A program made the translations under genes and the position numbers. A stretch of DNA of 64,000 bases from Priestia taiwanensis. GTDB taxonomy: Bacteria > Bacillota > Bacilli > Bacillales > Bacillaceae_G. The stretch spans positions 124,001 to 188,000 of the forward strand of contig NZ_BMFK01000002.1 of the NCBI RefSeq assembly GCF_014638355.1, in the 5' to 3' direction. Below the pieces are notes generated by a model, which made no database searches, was not told the DNA's origin, and worked only from the letters and a program-made list of their open reading frames with translations. Of the stretch, positions 27,062 through 38,705 are shown one piece after another; position 1 is the stretch's first letter; the number at the start of each line of letters is the position of its first letter.

Positions 27062-27847
27062 TTATTTATACAATCGATGAGTGAAATAAGCAGCCACTCC
27101 AAGCAATAGGTAGCGAGTATGTTCATCCAGGTGCGAATGCAGCAAAATAACTGGTGTATCCGCTTCCCTAAAACGCTTGCTCCACCCAAGTGGCACCCAA
27201 CCTCGATTAAATTCAACTAGTTGTTCGCCATTTTCATTGATGATTCGATAATGATAAAGGTTATCTTCTATATTAACTTCTGCAATTTCTTCCTGTTCTC
27301 TATTGAACAAACTACCACTAATTCTAGCAAGACGAAATGTATCCTTTTCACGATAAGCACCAATTACTCCTTCTTTGTTATACACGTAAAGAGTAGAATA
27401 TTTTCCGAATGACCGCTTGTAATGAGCTATTACTTCACCTTCTGCATTATGTAAGGTCCAGTGCTTCTTCCAAAGCTCTTTCATAAATCTTGGATATAAC
27501 CAAGCAAGCCAGTAATTCCGCTTACTTCTTATTTCTCCTACAAGTAAACCACCAGGATCCAAAAGTAATAAATGAGCATCTGCGGCCGGAAGTTGTAATA
27601 ATATACATTCTTGAACGGACTTAATATCTGTCACTCGCCCAATCTTCTCTACCTTCACTTCTGTCCCTCGCTTGAAATTGAGCCAAGAAGTGCTAAAAAA
27701 AAAGAGACTAAATACAACAAGCGGGATGAACAGCTCCCACTTTCGTTTCACTCCCATTCCAATCAACATAACAATACCAAGTATACATACACACGCTACT
27801 GTAAATTGAACAAATGCATGCCTTCGATAATATTGCTTTATATTCAT
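27062..27847 (-). CDS. Tubby/LURP-one-like membrane protein
   Basis: 261 aa from ATG 27845-27847 (GGTGG upstream); longer in-frame starts are less likely. Two N-terminal TM segments (~15-35 and ~40-58) then a beta-rich region from ~100 on with repeated aromatic strands (WTLHNAEGEVIAHYKRSFGKYSTLYVYNKEG, then YHYRIINENGEQLVEFNRGWV), suggesting a tubby C-terminal/LURP-one-like barrel. A hydrophobic ~18-residue stretch YLLLGVAAYFTHRL ends it. Function unknown; the fold call is by pattern only. Confidence 0.55.
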   Translation of the reverse strand: MNIKQYYRRHAFVQFTVACVCILGIVMLIGMGVKRKWELFIPLVVFSLFFFSTSWLNFKRGTEVKVEKIGRVTDIKSVQECILLQLPAADAHLLLLDPGGLLVGEIRSKRNYWLAWLYPRFMKELWKKHWTLHNAEGEVIAHYKRSFGKYSTLYVYNKEGVIGAYREKDTFRLARISGSLFNREQEEIAEVNIEDNLYHYRIINENGEQLVEFNRGWVPLGWSKRFREADTPVILLHSHLDEHTRYLLLGVAAYFTHRLYK

Positions 27848-27940
27848 TATCCACCAACCATTACCTTTTCTTCCTATTAATGTACCACCTCTAAAACTAT
27901 TCGACAACACCTATGACTTTCCTTCTATAACCCAAACAAA

Positions 27941-27973
27941 AATGGTGGGTGCCACACTGTGACACCCACCATT
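27941..27973 (-). terminator. yhgE-like gene terminator
   Basis: AATGGTGGGTG (27941-27951) and CACCCACCATT (27963-27973) with an inner CAC/GTG pair; minus strand exit is TTTTTG. Confidence 0.86.
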
Positions 27974-27979
27974 CATTAT

Positions 27980-30172
27980 TTATACTTCTTTTGCTACTGT
28001 CTTTGTTACAGTACCATATTGGCGCTTGAAGAACAGCGTTAATACAGCTACTGTTCCAGCCATTGCTAATGCAATAAAAATGAACAATAGTTGTGCATTC
28101 TCCCACATGAAACTAAAGTCGCCACTTGAAATAACTGCTTTCAATCCAGCTACTGAATATGTCATTGGTAACCATGCATTAAATGCTTGTAACCATTCTG
28201 GAATTAACTCCAGTGGGAACGTACCCGCACTCGTAGTTAATTGTAGAATTAAAATGATAATCGCAACGAATCGTCCAGTATCTCCGAGCGCCGTAACAAG
28301 GAATTGAACAAGCGTTAAGAACGCTAAGCTTGTTATGATGCTGAATAAGATGAATAACGGTACACTCTGTACTTCGATACCTAATACAAATAGTAAGATA
28401 GCTACCGAAATAAGCGCTTGTGCGATACCAACAAATAAAAGAACACCGAACTTACTAATGAACCAACTGAAACCAGAAGTTGGTGTACCTGCACTCTCAC
28501 GTAATGGGAATACAATTGAGATAAGTAATGCACCAACGAATAATCCTAATGATAAGAAGTAAGGAGCAAATCCTGTTCCGTAGTTAGGAACTGGTGTGTA
28601 CTTCTCTTCTTTCACATCTACCGGACTTGCTAACATTTCATATTTCTTCTGATCACCTTGTACTTCTCCAGACTTCTCAGCACCTTCTGCTAATCCTGTT
28701 GATAGCTTAGAAGTACCGTCTTTTGCCGTAGCTAATCCGTCCGTTACTTGTGTTGAGCCGTCTGCGACTTTAATTGAACCATCTGCTAATTTGGTTGAAC
28801 CATCTGCTAACCTGATTGAACCATCTGCTAATTTAGTTGAACCATCCGCTAATCTAATTGAACCATCTGCTAATTCTATCGAACCATCTTTCAATTGTCC
28901 AACACCCGCAACAAGTTGTGGTGTTTGGCTAGCCATACCTTTTAGACCGTTTGATAAATCCGTAGAACCTTTCTTCAACTTGCCAATACCCTCTAACAGG
29001 CTTACTTGTTTTTGTTCAATTTCTTTTAGAGCACCTGCTACTTGCTTAGGAATATCCTGTCCAACTACTTGTTCAGCACCCTCGTTTAGCCCCTTACTAA
29101 GACCTGCTAACTTCTTAATTTCTATTATATATTCCTGCTTCTCTGCTGCTGGAATATTTGCCCGAGAAATTTTTTGTTCTAACGAATCGATACTCAAATC
29201 CAACGTATTTAATCCAGCATAAAGTTTATTAATCCCTTTAGTTAGTTCCTCTATTTCAGCTTTTTTACTTTCTATCTTTTTATTTGATTCACTTTTCCCT
29301 TCTATCACTTCCTTTTCTAACTTAGCTAACCCTTGCGCTAACTGATTAGCACCTGGAGCTAATTTTCGTTGTACCCCATCGTTCAACTGAGCCGTTTTTG
29401 AATGAAGCTCTACTAAGCCATCTTTCACCTGTCCTGCTCCATCTTTTAACTGTGTCGCACCATCTTTTAACTCCGTTACACCGTCTTTCAACTCTATTGC
29501 ACCATTTTTTAATTCTGTTGCACCATCTCTTACCTGTACTGCACCATCTGTTACTTGGCCACTTCCATCTTGTAACTTCATGACACCTTCATCTAAGTCT
29601 TTCGAACCGTCAGCTGCTTTTTGAATTCCATCACCAGCTTCTGCAATCTTATCAAAAATTTCTTCCGCATACGTTTCGGTCACTGTCTTTGATAATTTCT
29701 CTTTAATCTTTAGTATAGCTGTACTTCCGATTTGAGAAGATAAGAAGTTATAGCTTTCGTTCGGAATATATTCTAGCTCTAAATGCTGCGGTGTATTATC
29801 TTTCAATGTTGTAGCATTTTGAGAGAAGTTTTTCGGGATTTTAATCATCATATAATACTTCTCATGTTCTAAACCTTTTTGGGCTGTATCAAGATCGACG
29901 AAATCCCACTTAAATCCTTCTTCCTCTTCTTTCAGCTTCTCGACCAATTCATCTCCAATATGTAAATCTTTACTGTCGAGAGTTGCTCCTTCATCCATGT
30001 TCACGACTGCAACAGGTAATTGATCTAATCGCTCATACGGATCCCAGAAAGCACCTAAAAACATTCCACTATATAGGACAGGAACCATTAAGACCGCAAT
30101 AATTGGAACTAATAATTTTCTGTTGCGGCATATTGCTAGAAACTCATTACCTAACAACTTTAATCCTTTCAT
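27980..30172 (-). CDS. YhgE/Pip-family membrane protein with DG-repeat stalk
   Basis: 730 aa. One TM near the N-terminus (~15-38), a long extracytoplasmic region to ~540 and a C-terminal ABC-2-like membrane domain (~545-725, five to six TM). Most of the stalk consists of 7-residue repeats of the form xLxDGxx, in two blocks (~195-260 and ~430-500), expected to form a coiled or helical stack. The family includes the phage-infection protein of Lactococcus, B. subtilis YhgE and mycobacterial relatives; its transport role is unproven. Preceded by two TetR-type operators; ends with ...TVTKTVAKEV. Confidence 0.88.
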   Translation of the reverse strand: MKGLKLLGNEFLAICRNRKLLVPIIAVLMVPVLYSGMFLGAFWDPYERLDQLPVAVVNMDEGATLDSKDLHIGDELVEKLKEEEEGFKWDFVDLDTAQKGLEHEKYYMMIKIPKNFSQNATTLKDNTPQHLELEYIPNESYNFLSSQIGSTAILKIKEKLSKTVTETYAEEIFDKIAEAGDGIQKAADGSKDLDEGVMKLQDGSGQVTDGAVQVRDGATELKNGAIELKDGVTELKDGATQLKDGAGQVKDGLVELHSKTAQLNDGVQRKLAPGANQLAQGLAKLEKEVIEGKSESNKKIESKKAEIEELTKGINKLYAGLNTLDLSIDSLEQKISRANIPAAEKQEYIIEIKKLAGLSKGLNEGAEQVVGQDIPKQVAGALKEIEQKQVSLLEGIGKLKKGSTDLSNGLKGMASQTPQLVAGVGQLKDGSIELADGSIRLADGSTKLADGSIRLADGSTKLADGSIKVADGSTQVTDGLATAKDGTSKLSTGLAEGAEKSGEVQGDQKKYEMLASPVDVKEEKYTPVPNYGTGFAPYFLSLGLFVGALLISIVFPLRESAGTPTSGFSWFISKFGVLLFVGIAQALISVAILLFVLGIEVQSVPLFILFSIITSLAFLTLVQFLVTALGDTGRFVAIIILILQLTTSAGTFPLELIPEWLQAFNAWLPMTYSVAGLKAVISSGDFSFMWENAQLLFIFIALAMAGTVAVLTLFFKRQYGTVTKTVAKEV
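28735..28892 (-). repeat. 21-bp / 42-bp coding repeats in yhgE, distal block
   Basis: About seven 21-bp units (plus-strand core GAACCATCTGCTAAT), each coding LADGSxx. Alternating units form a 42-bp higher-order repeat coding LADGSIRLADGSTK twice and a diverged third copy. High nucleotide identity implies recent slippage or unequal exchange. Confidence 0.9.
29400..29580 (-). repeat. 21-bp coding repeats in yhgE, proximal block
   Basis: About eight units (plus-strand core CACCATCTTTTAA) coding xLKDGxT variants such as ELKDGVT, QLKDGAG and EVRDGAT. More diverged than the distal block, so older. Confidence 0.85.
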
Positions 30173-30198
30173 TACTTTTATCCCTCCGTTAGTAACAT

Positions 30199-30223
30199 AT
30201 GACCATTTTTATCATCTGGTCAT
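30199..30223. promoter_or_regulatory. TetR-type operator 1 upstream of yhgE
   Basis: ATGACCA (30199-30205) and TGGTCAT (30217-30223), 11-nt spacer, just before the ribosome site of yhgE. Same arm sequence as operator 2 at 40-bp centre distance. Confidence 0.6.
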
Positions 30224-30237
30224 TTTAGACGATACTA

Positions 30238-30264
30238 AATGACCGATTTGTAAATACGGTCATT
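30238..30264. promoter_or_regulatory. TetR-type operator 2 upstream of yhgE
   Basis: AATGACCG (30238-30245) and CGGTCATT (30257-30264), 11-nt spacer. In B. subtilis yhgD, a TetR regulator, adjoins yhgE; no TetR gene lies within the window here. Confidence 0.6.
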
Positions 30265-30328
30265 GTTACTGAATGTTACCATGCGAGCCAGTAAAATACA
30301 AGTGTTTTATTTTTTATTTATCTACAAA

Positions 30329-30366
30329 AAATGCGTTACATACCTAACTAGGTACGTAACGCATTT
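30329..30366 (-). terminator. Terminator after the small membrane gene
   Basis: AAATGCGTTAC...ACC and GGTACGTAACGCATTT arms (30329-30343 and 30351-30366) with two mispairs; minus exit TTTTTTG. Confidence 0.8.
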
Positions 30367-30374
30367 ATGAGCAA

Positions 30375-30560
30375 TTAATTAAAGGATTTCTTCCACTTCA
30401 TTGGGAGCCTATTTTTCGTATCTTTCATGTATGAAAAAGACGATTGCATCCCTTTATTCAGCTTTTTCCAATTATTCGAGGATATCATTCGATTCATCTT
30501 TACATATCGAAATGCATAAAATCCTGCGATGATTGCTGCAATGTAAGCGATAAACTTCAT
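30375..30560 (-). CDS. Small membrane protein, YrzQ-like by position
   Basis: 61 aa: N-terminal TM (~3-20, FIAYIAAIIAGFYAFRYV), then a basic amphipathic tail ending KNRLPMKWKKSFN. No strong family match that I can name; it occupies the slot of YrzQ/YrzR small proteins between recD2 and the alaS-side genes in B. subtilis. ATG with GGTGAGAGA upstream; 15 nt after the zinc-ribbon gene and before a strong terminator, so cotranscribed with it. Confidence 0.65.
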   Translation of the reverse strand: MKFIAYIAAIIAGFYAFRYVKMNRMISSNNWKKLNKGMQSSFSYMKDTKNRLPMKWKKSFN

Positions 30561-30575
30561 TATTCTCTCACCTAC

Positions 30576-30776
30576 TCACATACTAATTGTTCGTTCTTCT
30601 TCACCAAACAAATCATCCAATGAACTTAATGACCCATCTTCTTCTACTTGGTGTGTATAAATAACGCCTTTTGCAATCGTCATTTCGATATAACAATTCC
30701 AGCAATAATATTGATTCACACCAATTTTGCCAACGTCTTTACTCTGACAGTTTGGACACTTTAACAATGCATTCAT
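30576..30776 (-). CDS. Zinc-ribbon small protein, YrzR-like by position
   Basis: About 66 aa from ATG 30774-30776; alternative start TTG at 30765-30767 has better spacing from AAGGAG, since the ATG abuts that site. A CxxC pair (CPNC and CWNC ~18 residues apart) predicts a zinc ribbon; then VYTHQVEEDGSLSSLDDLF. DNA or RNA binding is possible but not shown. Between recD2 and a small membrane gene. Confidence 0.72.
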   Translation of the reverse strand: MNALLKCPNCQSKDVGKIGVNQYYCWNCYIEMTIAKGVIYTHQVEEDGSLSSLDDLFGEEERTISM

Positions 30777-30916
30777 CTCCTTACGTTGAAGTAGCTCCTG
30801 ACATTGATTGTGTCCAAGCAGTAGAAAAATATACATAACTTATGATAAAACGATTGATACGGCATACAGTTATTAGGCATACAAGCTATTTGCTTGTTAC
30901 CTTTATTGTGTGCATT

Positions 30917-33241
30917 CTACATGAAATCATAAGGAGAAATATCTTCCAAGTCATCATCGAGATCAAATGCTAATCCGTCCGGTTCACCTCTTAGCTTTTC
31001 CGCCAGCGTTGTTTGTCGCTTATCATCTAATCGCTGTATCCCTTGTTCAAGTGCTTCGTATTCACCACATAGAATAAGCGATTTCTTCCCTCGGGTAATT
31101 GCTGTATAGAGTAAGTTACGACGTAACATACGATAATACCCTTTCACGACAGGTACAATGACAATCGGAAATTCACTTCCTTGTGACTTATGAATGGAAC
31201 AACAATACGCATGTGTTAATTGATTGAAATCACCTTTCAAATACATAACTTCTACATCATCAAATGCAACAACCATCATATCTTGTCCTTCTGCATTTTC
31301 TTTTGCATAGAAGATAGAAACAATCTCCCCAATATCTCCGTTATATACGCCATCTTCTGGTCGATTTACTAGTTGTAATACTTTATCTTTCACCCGATAA
31401 GACGCATCTCCGAAAACAATTTCACGTGATTTTTCTTTTTTAGGATTAAAGACTTCTTGTAACGACTTATTCAATGTATCAATTCCAGCATTCCCACGAT
31501 ACATTGGCGCCAACACTTGAATATCACGAGACGTATAACCACGTTGTTGTGCACGTTCACAAATGTTTTTCACAATATCAACAACTTGATTACTACTACA
31601 AGGAAAATACGTACGATCGCTTTGTTTCTCATATATATCTCGCGGTAACTTACCTTCTTTCATACAATGAGCAAGCTGAATAATTGTTGATCCTTCTGCT
31701 TGTCGATAAATCTCTGTCAATTGGACAGTTGGAATTTGCTGTGAATTTAACATATCCTTTAACACCTGCCCTGGTCCAACAGATGGTAATTGATCTTCGT
31801 CTCCAACAATAATTACTTGCATATCAGAAGGTAAGGATTTAAATAAATGATTTGCTAACCAAATATCTACCATTGAAAACTCGTCTACAATTAATAACTT
31901 ACCGTTAATACGATTCTCTTCATCATGCTGGAAGACCCCTTCTCTCGTCCAGCCAAGTAAACGATGAATAGTCGAAGCTGGCAATCCAGTTGCCTCACTC
32001 ATCCTCTTAGCAGCACGACCAGTTGGTGCTGCTAACAAAATAGGAAATGCTTTTCCTTCTTTGTAGTCTTTCGGATTTAACGAATGACCATTTAACATTG
32101 CATACATTTCAACAATACCCTTAATAACGGTCGTTTTCCCTGTACCTGGTCCACCAGTCAAAATCATCATTCCGGATTGCAAAGCCGTTTGAATTGCTTC
32201 TCGCTGCTTAGGTGCATATTGAACACCATGTTTTTCTTCTATTTCTCCTAACTTCAAAAGAAATTCCGATTCAGGATGCTCTTGTATGTCTTCATTAGCG
32301 GATAACATACGCTGAATCGATGCAACAAACCCTTTTTCCGCATAATAAAGAGACGACAAATAGATTTTCCCCTCTTCTTGCACTAAATGTTTCTTTTCAA
32401 ATAGATACATAATTTCCTGAGAAATATCGTCTACTACCACTTGATTATCACGGTTATTCAATAGTGCTAACGCTTGTTCAATAAGTTGCTCTTCTGAAAT
32501 ATATACATGACCATCTTGAAGCGACACTTTTTCTAACGTATACAAACATCCTGCTCGAATACGATCAGGATGTTTGCCAGAAATTCCGAATGCTTTCCCA
32601 ATTTCATCCGCTCGACCAAAACCAATTCCTTCGACATCTACGATTAGTTGATATGGATTTTTCTTAATAATTTCTAATGTTTCTTCTCGATACGTTTGAT
32701 AAATCTTAATTGCCGTTGCCGTACCAATATTATATTGACCGAGAAATCCCATTACTTTCTCTAATCCTTGATGCTCCATAATTGTATTATAGAGTTCTTT
32801 TGCTTTGTCCTTTTTGATACCTGGAATACGCTCTAATGCATCTGGGTCATCCATAATTTTCGAAATAGCTTGTTCTCCAAGGACGTCCACAATTTTTTCT
32901 GCTGTTTTCTTTCCAATTCCTTTGAATAAATCACTTGATAAATACAGAATAATCCCATTTCTCGTCTGTGGTAGCTCTTTCTTAAATTTATGAACTTGAT
33001 ATTGCAATCCATAGCGTGGATGCTCCTTGAAAGTACCGAAAAACGTATATACTTCTTCCTCTTGAATAAACGGGAAGTTTCCCGTAATAGCTACTTCCTT
33101 TTCATCCGTATTTTCCGTCGTTTCCAAAATTCTCGCACGCGCCACAGAATATAGCGTTTCTTCATTATGGAAAATGGTCGTAATGATTTTCCCTTTTATA
33201 AATTTTTCTTCTTCCTCAAATAAATCAATGGAATGCTGCAC
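30917..33241 (-). CDS. recD2: RecD2 5'-3' DNA helicase
   Basis: 774 aa, GTG start. Long N-terminal OB/helix-hairpin-helix region (~1-330) typical of RecD2, then SF1B motifs: TGGPGTGKTT (Walker A, about 360-370), VDEFSMVD (Walker B), VGDEDQLPSVGPGQ and HAYCCSIHKSQGSEFP near the C-terminus. Acts in repair and mismatch-related fork processing without a RecBC partner. Follows yrrB by 42 nt, with the same order as B. subtilis yrrC-yrrB. Confidence 0.95.
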   Translation of the reverse strand: MQHSIDLFEEEEKFIKGKIITTIFHNEETLYSVARARILETTENTDEKEVAITGNFPFIQEEEVYTFFGTFKEHPRYGLQYQVHKFKKELPQTRNGIILYLSSDLFKGIGKKTAEKIVDVLGEQAISKIMDDPDALERIPGIKKDKAKELYNTIMEHQGLEKVMGFLGQYNIGTATAIKIYQTYREETLEIIKKNPYQLIVDVEGIGFGRADEIGKAFGISGKHPDRIRAGCLYTLEKVSLQDGHVYISEEQLIEQALALLNNRDNQVVVDDISQEIMYLFEKKHLVQEEGKIYLSSLYYAEKGFVASIQRMLSANEDIQEHPESEFLLKLGEIEEKHGVQYAPKQREAIQTALQSGMMILTGGPGTGKTTVIKGIVEMYAMLNGHSLNPKDYKEGKAFPILLAAPTGRAAKRMSEATGLPASTIHRLLGWTREGVFQHDEENRINGKLLIVDEFSMVDIWLANHLFKSLPSDMQVIIVGDEDQLPSVGPGQVLKDMLNSQQIPTVQLTEIYRQAEGSTIIQLAHCMKEGKLPRDIYEKQSDRTYFPCSSNQVVDIVKNICERAQQRGYTSRDIQVLAPMYRGNAGIDTLNKSLQEVFNPKKEKSREIVFGDASYRVKDKVLQLVNRPEDGVYNGDIGEIVSIFYAKENAEGQDMMVVAFDDVEVMYLKGDFNQLTHAYCCSIHKSQGSEFPIVIVPVVKGYYRMLRRNLLYTAITRGKKSLILCGEYEALEQGIQRLDDKRQTTLAEKLRGEPDGLAFDLDDDLEDISPYDFM

Positions 33242-33283
33242 CGCTAGTAAGTCCCTCCTCTCTTACACTAATAAAGATACTTT

Positions 33284-33940
33284 CTAGTTACGCTCACTTT
33301 GTACAACTCGAATTCCGTTACCAGCTAATAAATGATCCGGTTGAATCTCTATCGCTTTTTCAAACATACGAAGTGCGTCATCATACTCTTCCTTCAATGC
33401 GTGTGCTACCCCTAAATTATAGTAAGCATCTGCATGCTCTGCGTCTTTTTCTATTACGCGTTTAAATATCTTTGTTGCCTCTTCCATATGTTGCAACCTT
33501 GCTAACGTTAATCCGTATTGGAACCATGCCTCAATATCTTCTTCATTTAATTCCACTGCACGTTGAAGATGTGGTAGCGCTAATAAATCATTTCCTGTGT
33601 ATACGTGTGTTAAACCGAGCATGAAATACACGTCACTTTCTTGTAAACCATGCTGTAACGCTTGTTCGAACGAATATCTTGCTTCTTCATACTTTTCTGT
33701 ATCTATGTATACATTTCCTAATGCGTAATGTGCGGTAGCTAGCGATTCGTTTAATTCAATTGCTTTTTTATAGAATGAAATTGCTCGCTCTGTATCACCA
33801 ACTGCTTGCAATACATTCCCAAAGTTAACATATGCTAATTCATTCGTCGGATTTCGCTCAATTTCTTCATAGAAACATTTCGCAGCCTCTTCTAGTTTGC
33901 CTTCCTGTAATAGTTGAATACCTTGCTCCATTTTATCCAT
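33284..33940 (-). CDS. yrrB: TPR protein YrrB
   Basis: 218 aa consisting almost entirely of about six tetratricopeptide repeats (motifs such as AYVNFGNVLQAVGDTERAISFYKKAI, AHYALGNVYIDTEKYEEARYSFEQAL). The ATG has AGAGGTG upstream. The B. subtilis YrrB structure is a TPR platform; partners unknown but context with recD2 and mnmA is conserved. Confidence 0.88.
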   Translation of the reverse strand: MDKMEQGIQLLQEGKLEEAAKCFYEEIERNPTNELAYVNFGNVLQAVGDTERAISFYKKAIELNESLATAHYALGNVYIDTEKYEEARYSFEQALQHGLQESDVYFMLGLTHVYTGNDLLALPHLQRAVELNEEDIEAWFQYGLTLARLQHMEEATKIFKRVIEKDAEHADAYYNLGVAHALKEEYDDALRMFEKAIEIQPDHLLAGNGIRVVQSERN

Positions 33941-34187
33941 CTATGTTCACCTCTACGTTTTCTCTATTTATTCATGCGTCATTCATGACACATAGCTACT
34001 TCCCTTTATGTAAAGTATTTCATTTCCTATTATAACACGAGATACATTATGACATCGTATCCACCTTTCTTTTCCTATTATATATAGTAGTAGGATTCAT
34101 CTGCGAAGCAAAGCTTATTTTATTACCTTTTATACACAATTTATGGTAAAATTATTTTTGTTTCATTGCAGTATGAAAGGGGTTTGT

Positions 34188-34865
34188 ATGAAAAAACTTG
34201 TATACAATATTCTTCCTCTTAGCTTGTTAGTAATCCTACCATTACTCGGTATGGTATATAACAAGCTAAATAATGCAGATCGTGGCGTGTACAGCGTGAT
34301 GACTGATTTAGATACATTAATTCCATTTATCAAAATATTTGTAATCCCGTATGTCATATGGTTTCCTTATATTTTACTTTGCTTTATTTTTTATTGTTTT
34401 AAGGAACGAGGAACTTATTATACAGCGCTTATTAGCTTTATCATCGGGCAGATGGTATGCTTCGTCATTTACTATTTCTTTCAAACAATTACACCTAGAC
34501 CCGAAGTCATAGGAACCGATTACTTAAGTAGAATGGTCCAATACATTTATCAAAGCGATAATCCATATAATTGCTTCCCGAGCATTCACGTATTTACGAC
34601 TTACTTAATGATGAAAGCAATGAATGATAGTAATATAAAGCATTTCTTCTTAACATGTTGTATTAATGTGATTGGAACGTTCATTATTCTATCAACCATT
34701 TTCATTAAACAACATGCAGTATTAGATGCTGTGTTTGGTATTCTACTCGCTAGCATTACATATACAATTGTTACTCAAGTTGGGCGCAGCTGGGTTTCTC
34801 GTCATGCCATTTACCAAAGAGTTCGCATACCAAAACGATTAACAAAAAAAGAAATGGAATTATAA
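34188..34865 (+). CDS. PAP2-family membrane phosphatase
   Basis: 225 aa from ATG 34188 (AAAGGGG upstream; a 15-residue extension in frame is dismissed). About six TM helices. PAP2 motifs: TPRPEV (C1 RP), CFPSIHVF (C2 PSxH) and KQHAVLDAVFG (C3 HxxxxD). Possibly dephosphorylates undecaprenyl pyrophosphate or a lipid phosphate outside the membrane; also similar in layout to inositolphosphotransferase-like members. Convergent with hemAT at a shared terminator. Confidence 0.83.
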   Translation: MKKLVYNILPLSLLVILPLLGMVYNKLNNADRGVYSVMTDLDTLIPFIKIFVIPYVIWFPYILLCFIFYCFKERGTYYTALISFIIGQMVCFVIYYFFQTITPRPEVIGTDYLSRMVQYIYQSDNPYNCFPSIHVFTTYLMMKAMNDSNIKHFFLTCCINVIGTFIILSTIFIKQHAVLDAVFGILLASITYTIVTQVGRSWVSRHAIYQRVRIPKRLTKKEMEL

Positions 34866-34867
34866 AA

Positions 34868-34907
34868 AAAAACGGATGGGGTTCAATCTAGAGCCCCATC
34901 CGTTTTT
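34868..34907. terminator. Bidirectional terminator PAP2 / hemAT
   Basis: AAAAACGGATGGGG (34868-34881) and CCCCATCCGTTTTT (34894-34907): perfect 14-bp stem with A and T runs on either side; the right arm abuts the hemAT stop codon. Confidence 0.92.
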
Positions 34908-36212
34908 TTATGATATATCCTTCGACACTTCGGCTAGACGATCTGATGATGTAGCGATTTGATCCACTGCTTCATAGAAATCACCAATGACATCACCTAG
35001 TCTGGCTAAATCTTTATTAATATGATTATTTTGCTCTTTCAGCTGGTGCATAGACGTAAGAATTTCATTAAAGAAATTACTCGTTTCATCGGTTTCTCTT
35101 ACGCCTTTTCCAACTAATTCATTCGTACCTGTTATCGAGTCCGCAATACGATATACTTGTTGATTAATCCCATCAATTAAACCAGATACTTCTTGTACAG
35201 CCTTCTTTGTACTCTCAGCTAACTTCCTTACTTCACCTGCTACAACAGCAAAACCTTTTCCTTGTTCACCAGCACGAGCTGCTTCAATTGCAGCATTAAG
35301 AGCTAATAAGTTCGTTTGTTCAGCTATAGAGGTCACAAGTACCGCAATTTCCTTAATCTTCGTCGCTGTGTCTCGTAAATCTGTCATCTCTACTTCTACA
35401 CTTGACATACTTCGTTGTGTTTTGTGCATCATTTGTTGCAAAGAATTTAATTTGTCATTGCCTTCACTCGATTTCATTTCTGTCGTTTCAGCAATAACTA
35501 AGCCTGCTTTTGTTAATTCTACCATCCCCGTAGCTTGCGCCGAAATCTCTTGTAACGAACAGCTTGCCTCTTCACTAATTATCGCCAATTCATCTATACT
35601 TTTACTCACTTGTTGACGTAAGAAATCTTTCTTCCTCGCTTCTTCTTCCCGTTGCCTTTCTTGCTCCTGCTCATATGCTTCTAATACAAGTTGTTGCTCT
35701 AAGCTAACCAATTTTGTAATAGCTGTGATTAACTGATGATATTCTTCTTTTGAATATGTATAACGATTAACAAGCATAATAAATGATTTTAATAAATTTT
35801 GAAGCGCACACATATACCATGTTCGCCCTAAACCAATCTTTACATGTACATGCGCAATGACACTTCTTTTCTGAATGAATTTTCCGTCAATTATACCAAC
35901 AAACATTTCCTGCACATGGCGAGAAAGTGTCCCCTTTAATTTTTCAATACTACTGTATGTCTCAATAATTTGCATTAATGTAGGCTCATGTTCTAACTCC
36001 CGATAAAATGTTTCTGTTATTTCATCTACATGTTTTTGTACATATGGCTGAAATATGCGAATAATAGCTAGATCTTCACGTGTTAGGCCGATCATCTGAA
36101 CTTGTTTCTCTATATTCGGATTTGCTGATAAATCCATACCGACCATTCGTTTACTCTCTTCTATCCCCACCAAGATTTTATCCTGCCGCTTTTCCTTTTG
36201 TCTTCCCCACAT
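34908..36212 (-). CDS. hemAT: HemAT-type globin-coupled methyl-accepting sensor
   Basis: 434 aa from ATG 36210-36212 (AAGGGG upstream). N-terminal sensor globin (~35-185) including [34 protein letters not shown] with the likely proximal histidine; then a coiled linker rich in Glu/Arg and the MCP signalling domain with the hairpin tip [26 protein letters not shown] (~310-335). It has no TM segment, as HemAT is soluble. Binds O2 to drive aerotaxis. Confidence 0.92.
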   Translation of the reverse strand: MWGRQKEKRQDKILVGIEESKRMVGMDLSANPNIEKQVQMIGLTREDLAIIRIFQPYVQKHVDEITETFYRELEHEPTLMQIIETYSSIEKLKGTLSRHVQEMFVGIIDGKFIQKRSVIAHVHVKIGLGRTWYMCALQNLLKSFIMLVNRYTYSKEEYHQLITAITKLVSLEQQLVLEAYEQEQERQREEEARKKDFLRQQVSKSIDELAIISEEASCSLQEISAQATGMVELTKAGLVIAETTEMKSSEGNDKLNSLQQMMHKTQRSMSSVEVEMTDLRDTATKIKEIAVLVTSIAEQTNLLALNAAIEAARAGEQGKGFAVVAGEVRKLAESTKKAVQEVSGLIDGINQQVYRIADSITGTNELVGKGVRETDETSNFFNEILTSMHQLKEQNNHINKDLARLGDVIGDFYEAVDQIATSSDRLAEVSKDIS

Positions 36213-36364
36213 TGATGTATACCCCTTCCGTCTAACCAATAGTTGTTACAATCGTCATTTAGTATTTCAAAAAAGTACCAATTATCATTATACATAAAAG
36301 AAAAGTTTTATACCATTTTTTTCAAAAATATACCTACAATCATTCTTATGACCTATATAAAAAA

Positions 36365-36389
36365 GACACCTCATCAAAAATGAGGTGTC
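36365..36389 (-). terminator. mnmA terminator
   Basis: GACACCTCA (36365-36373) and TGAGGTGTC (36381-36389), minus exit TTTTTT. Confidence 0.9.
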
Positions 36390-36397
36390 CATGCCTT

Positions 36398-38670
<2,273 letters not shown>

Positions 38671-38705
38671 AATATTACCTCCTTCCCACAGTCTAAGCAC
38701 ATTTA

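Noticed and set aside
28735-28892. Regular 21-bp repeats considered as a CRISPR or MITE array
   Set aside because: They are in-frame coding repeats of YhgE with no unique spacers.
28791-29222. Plus-strand 143-codon ORF rich in EPSANL repeats
   Set aside because: It is antisense to the YhgE repeat region; the repeats explain the open frame, and there is no ribosome site.
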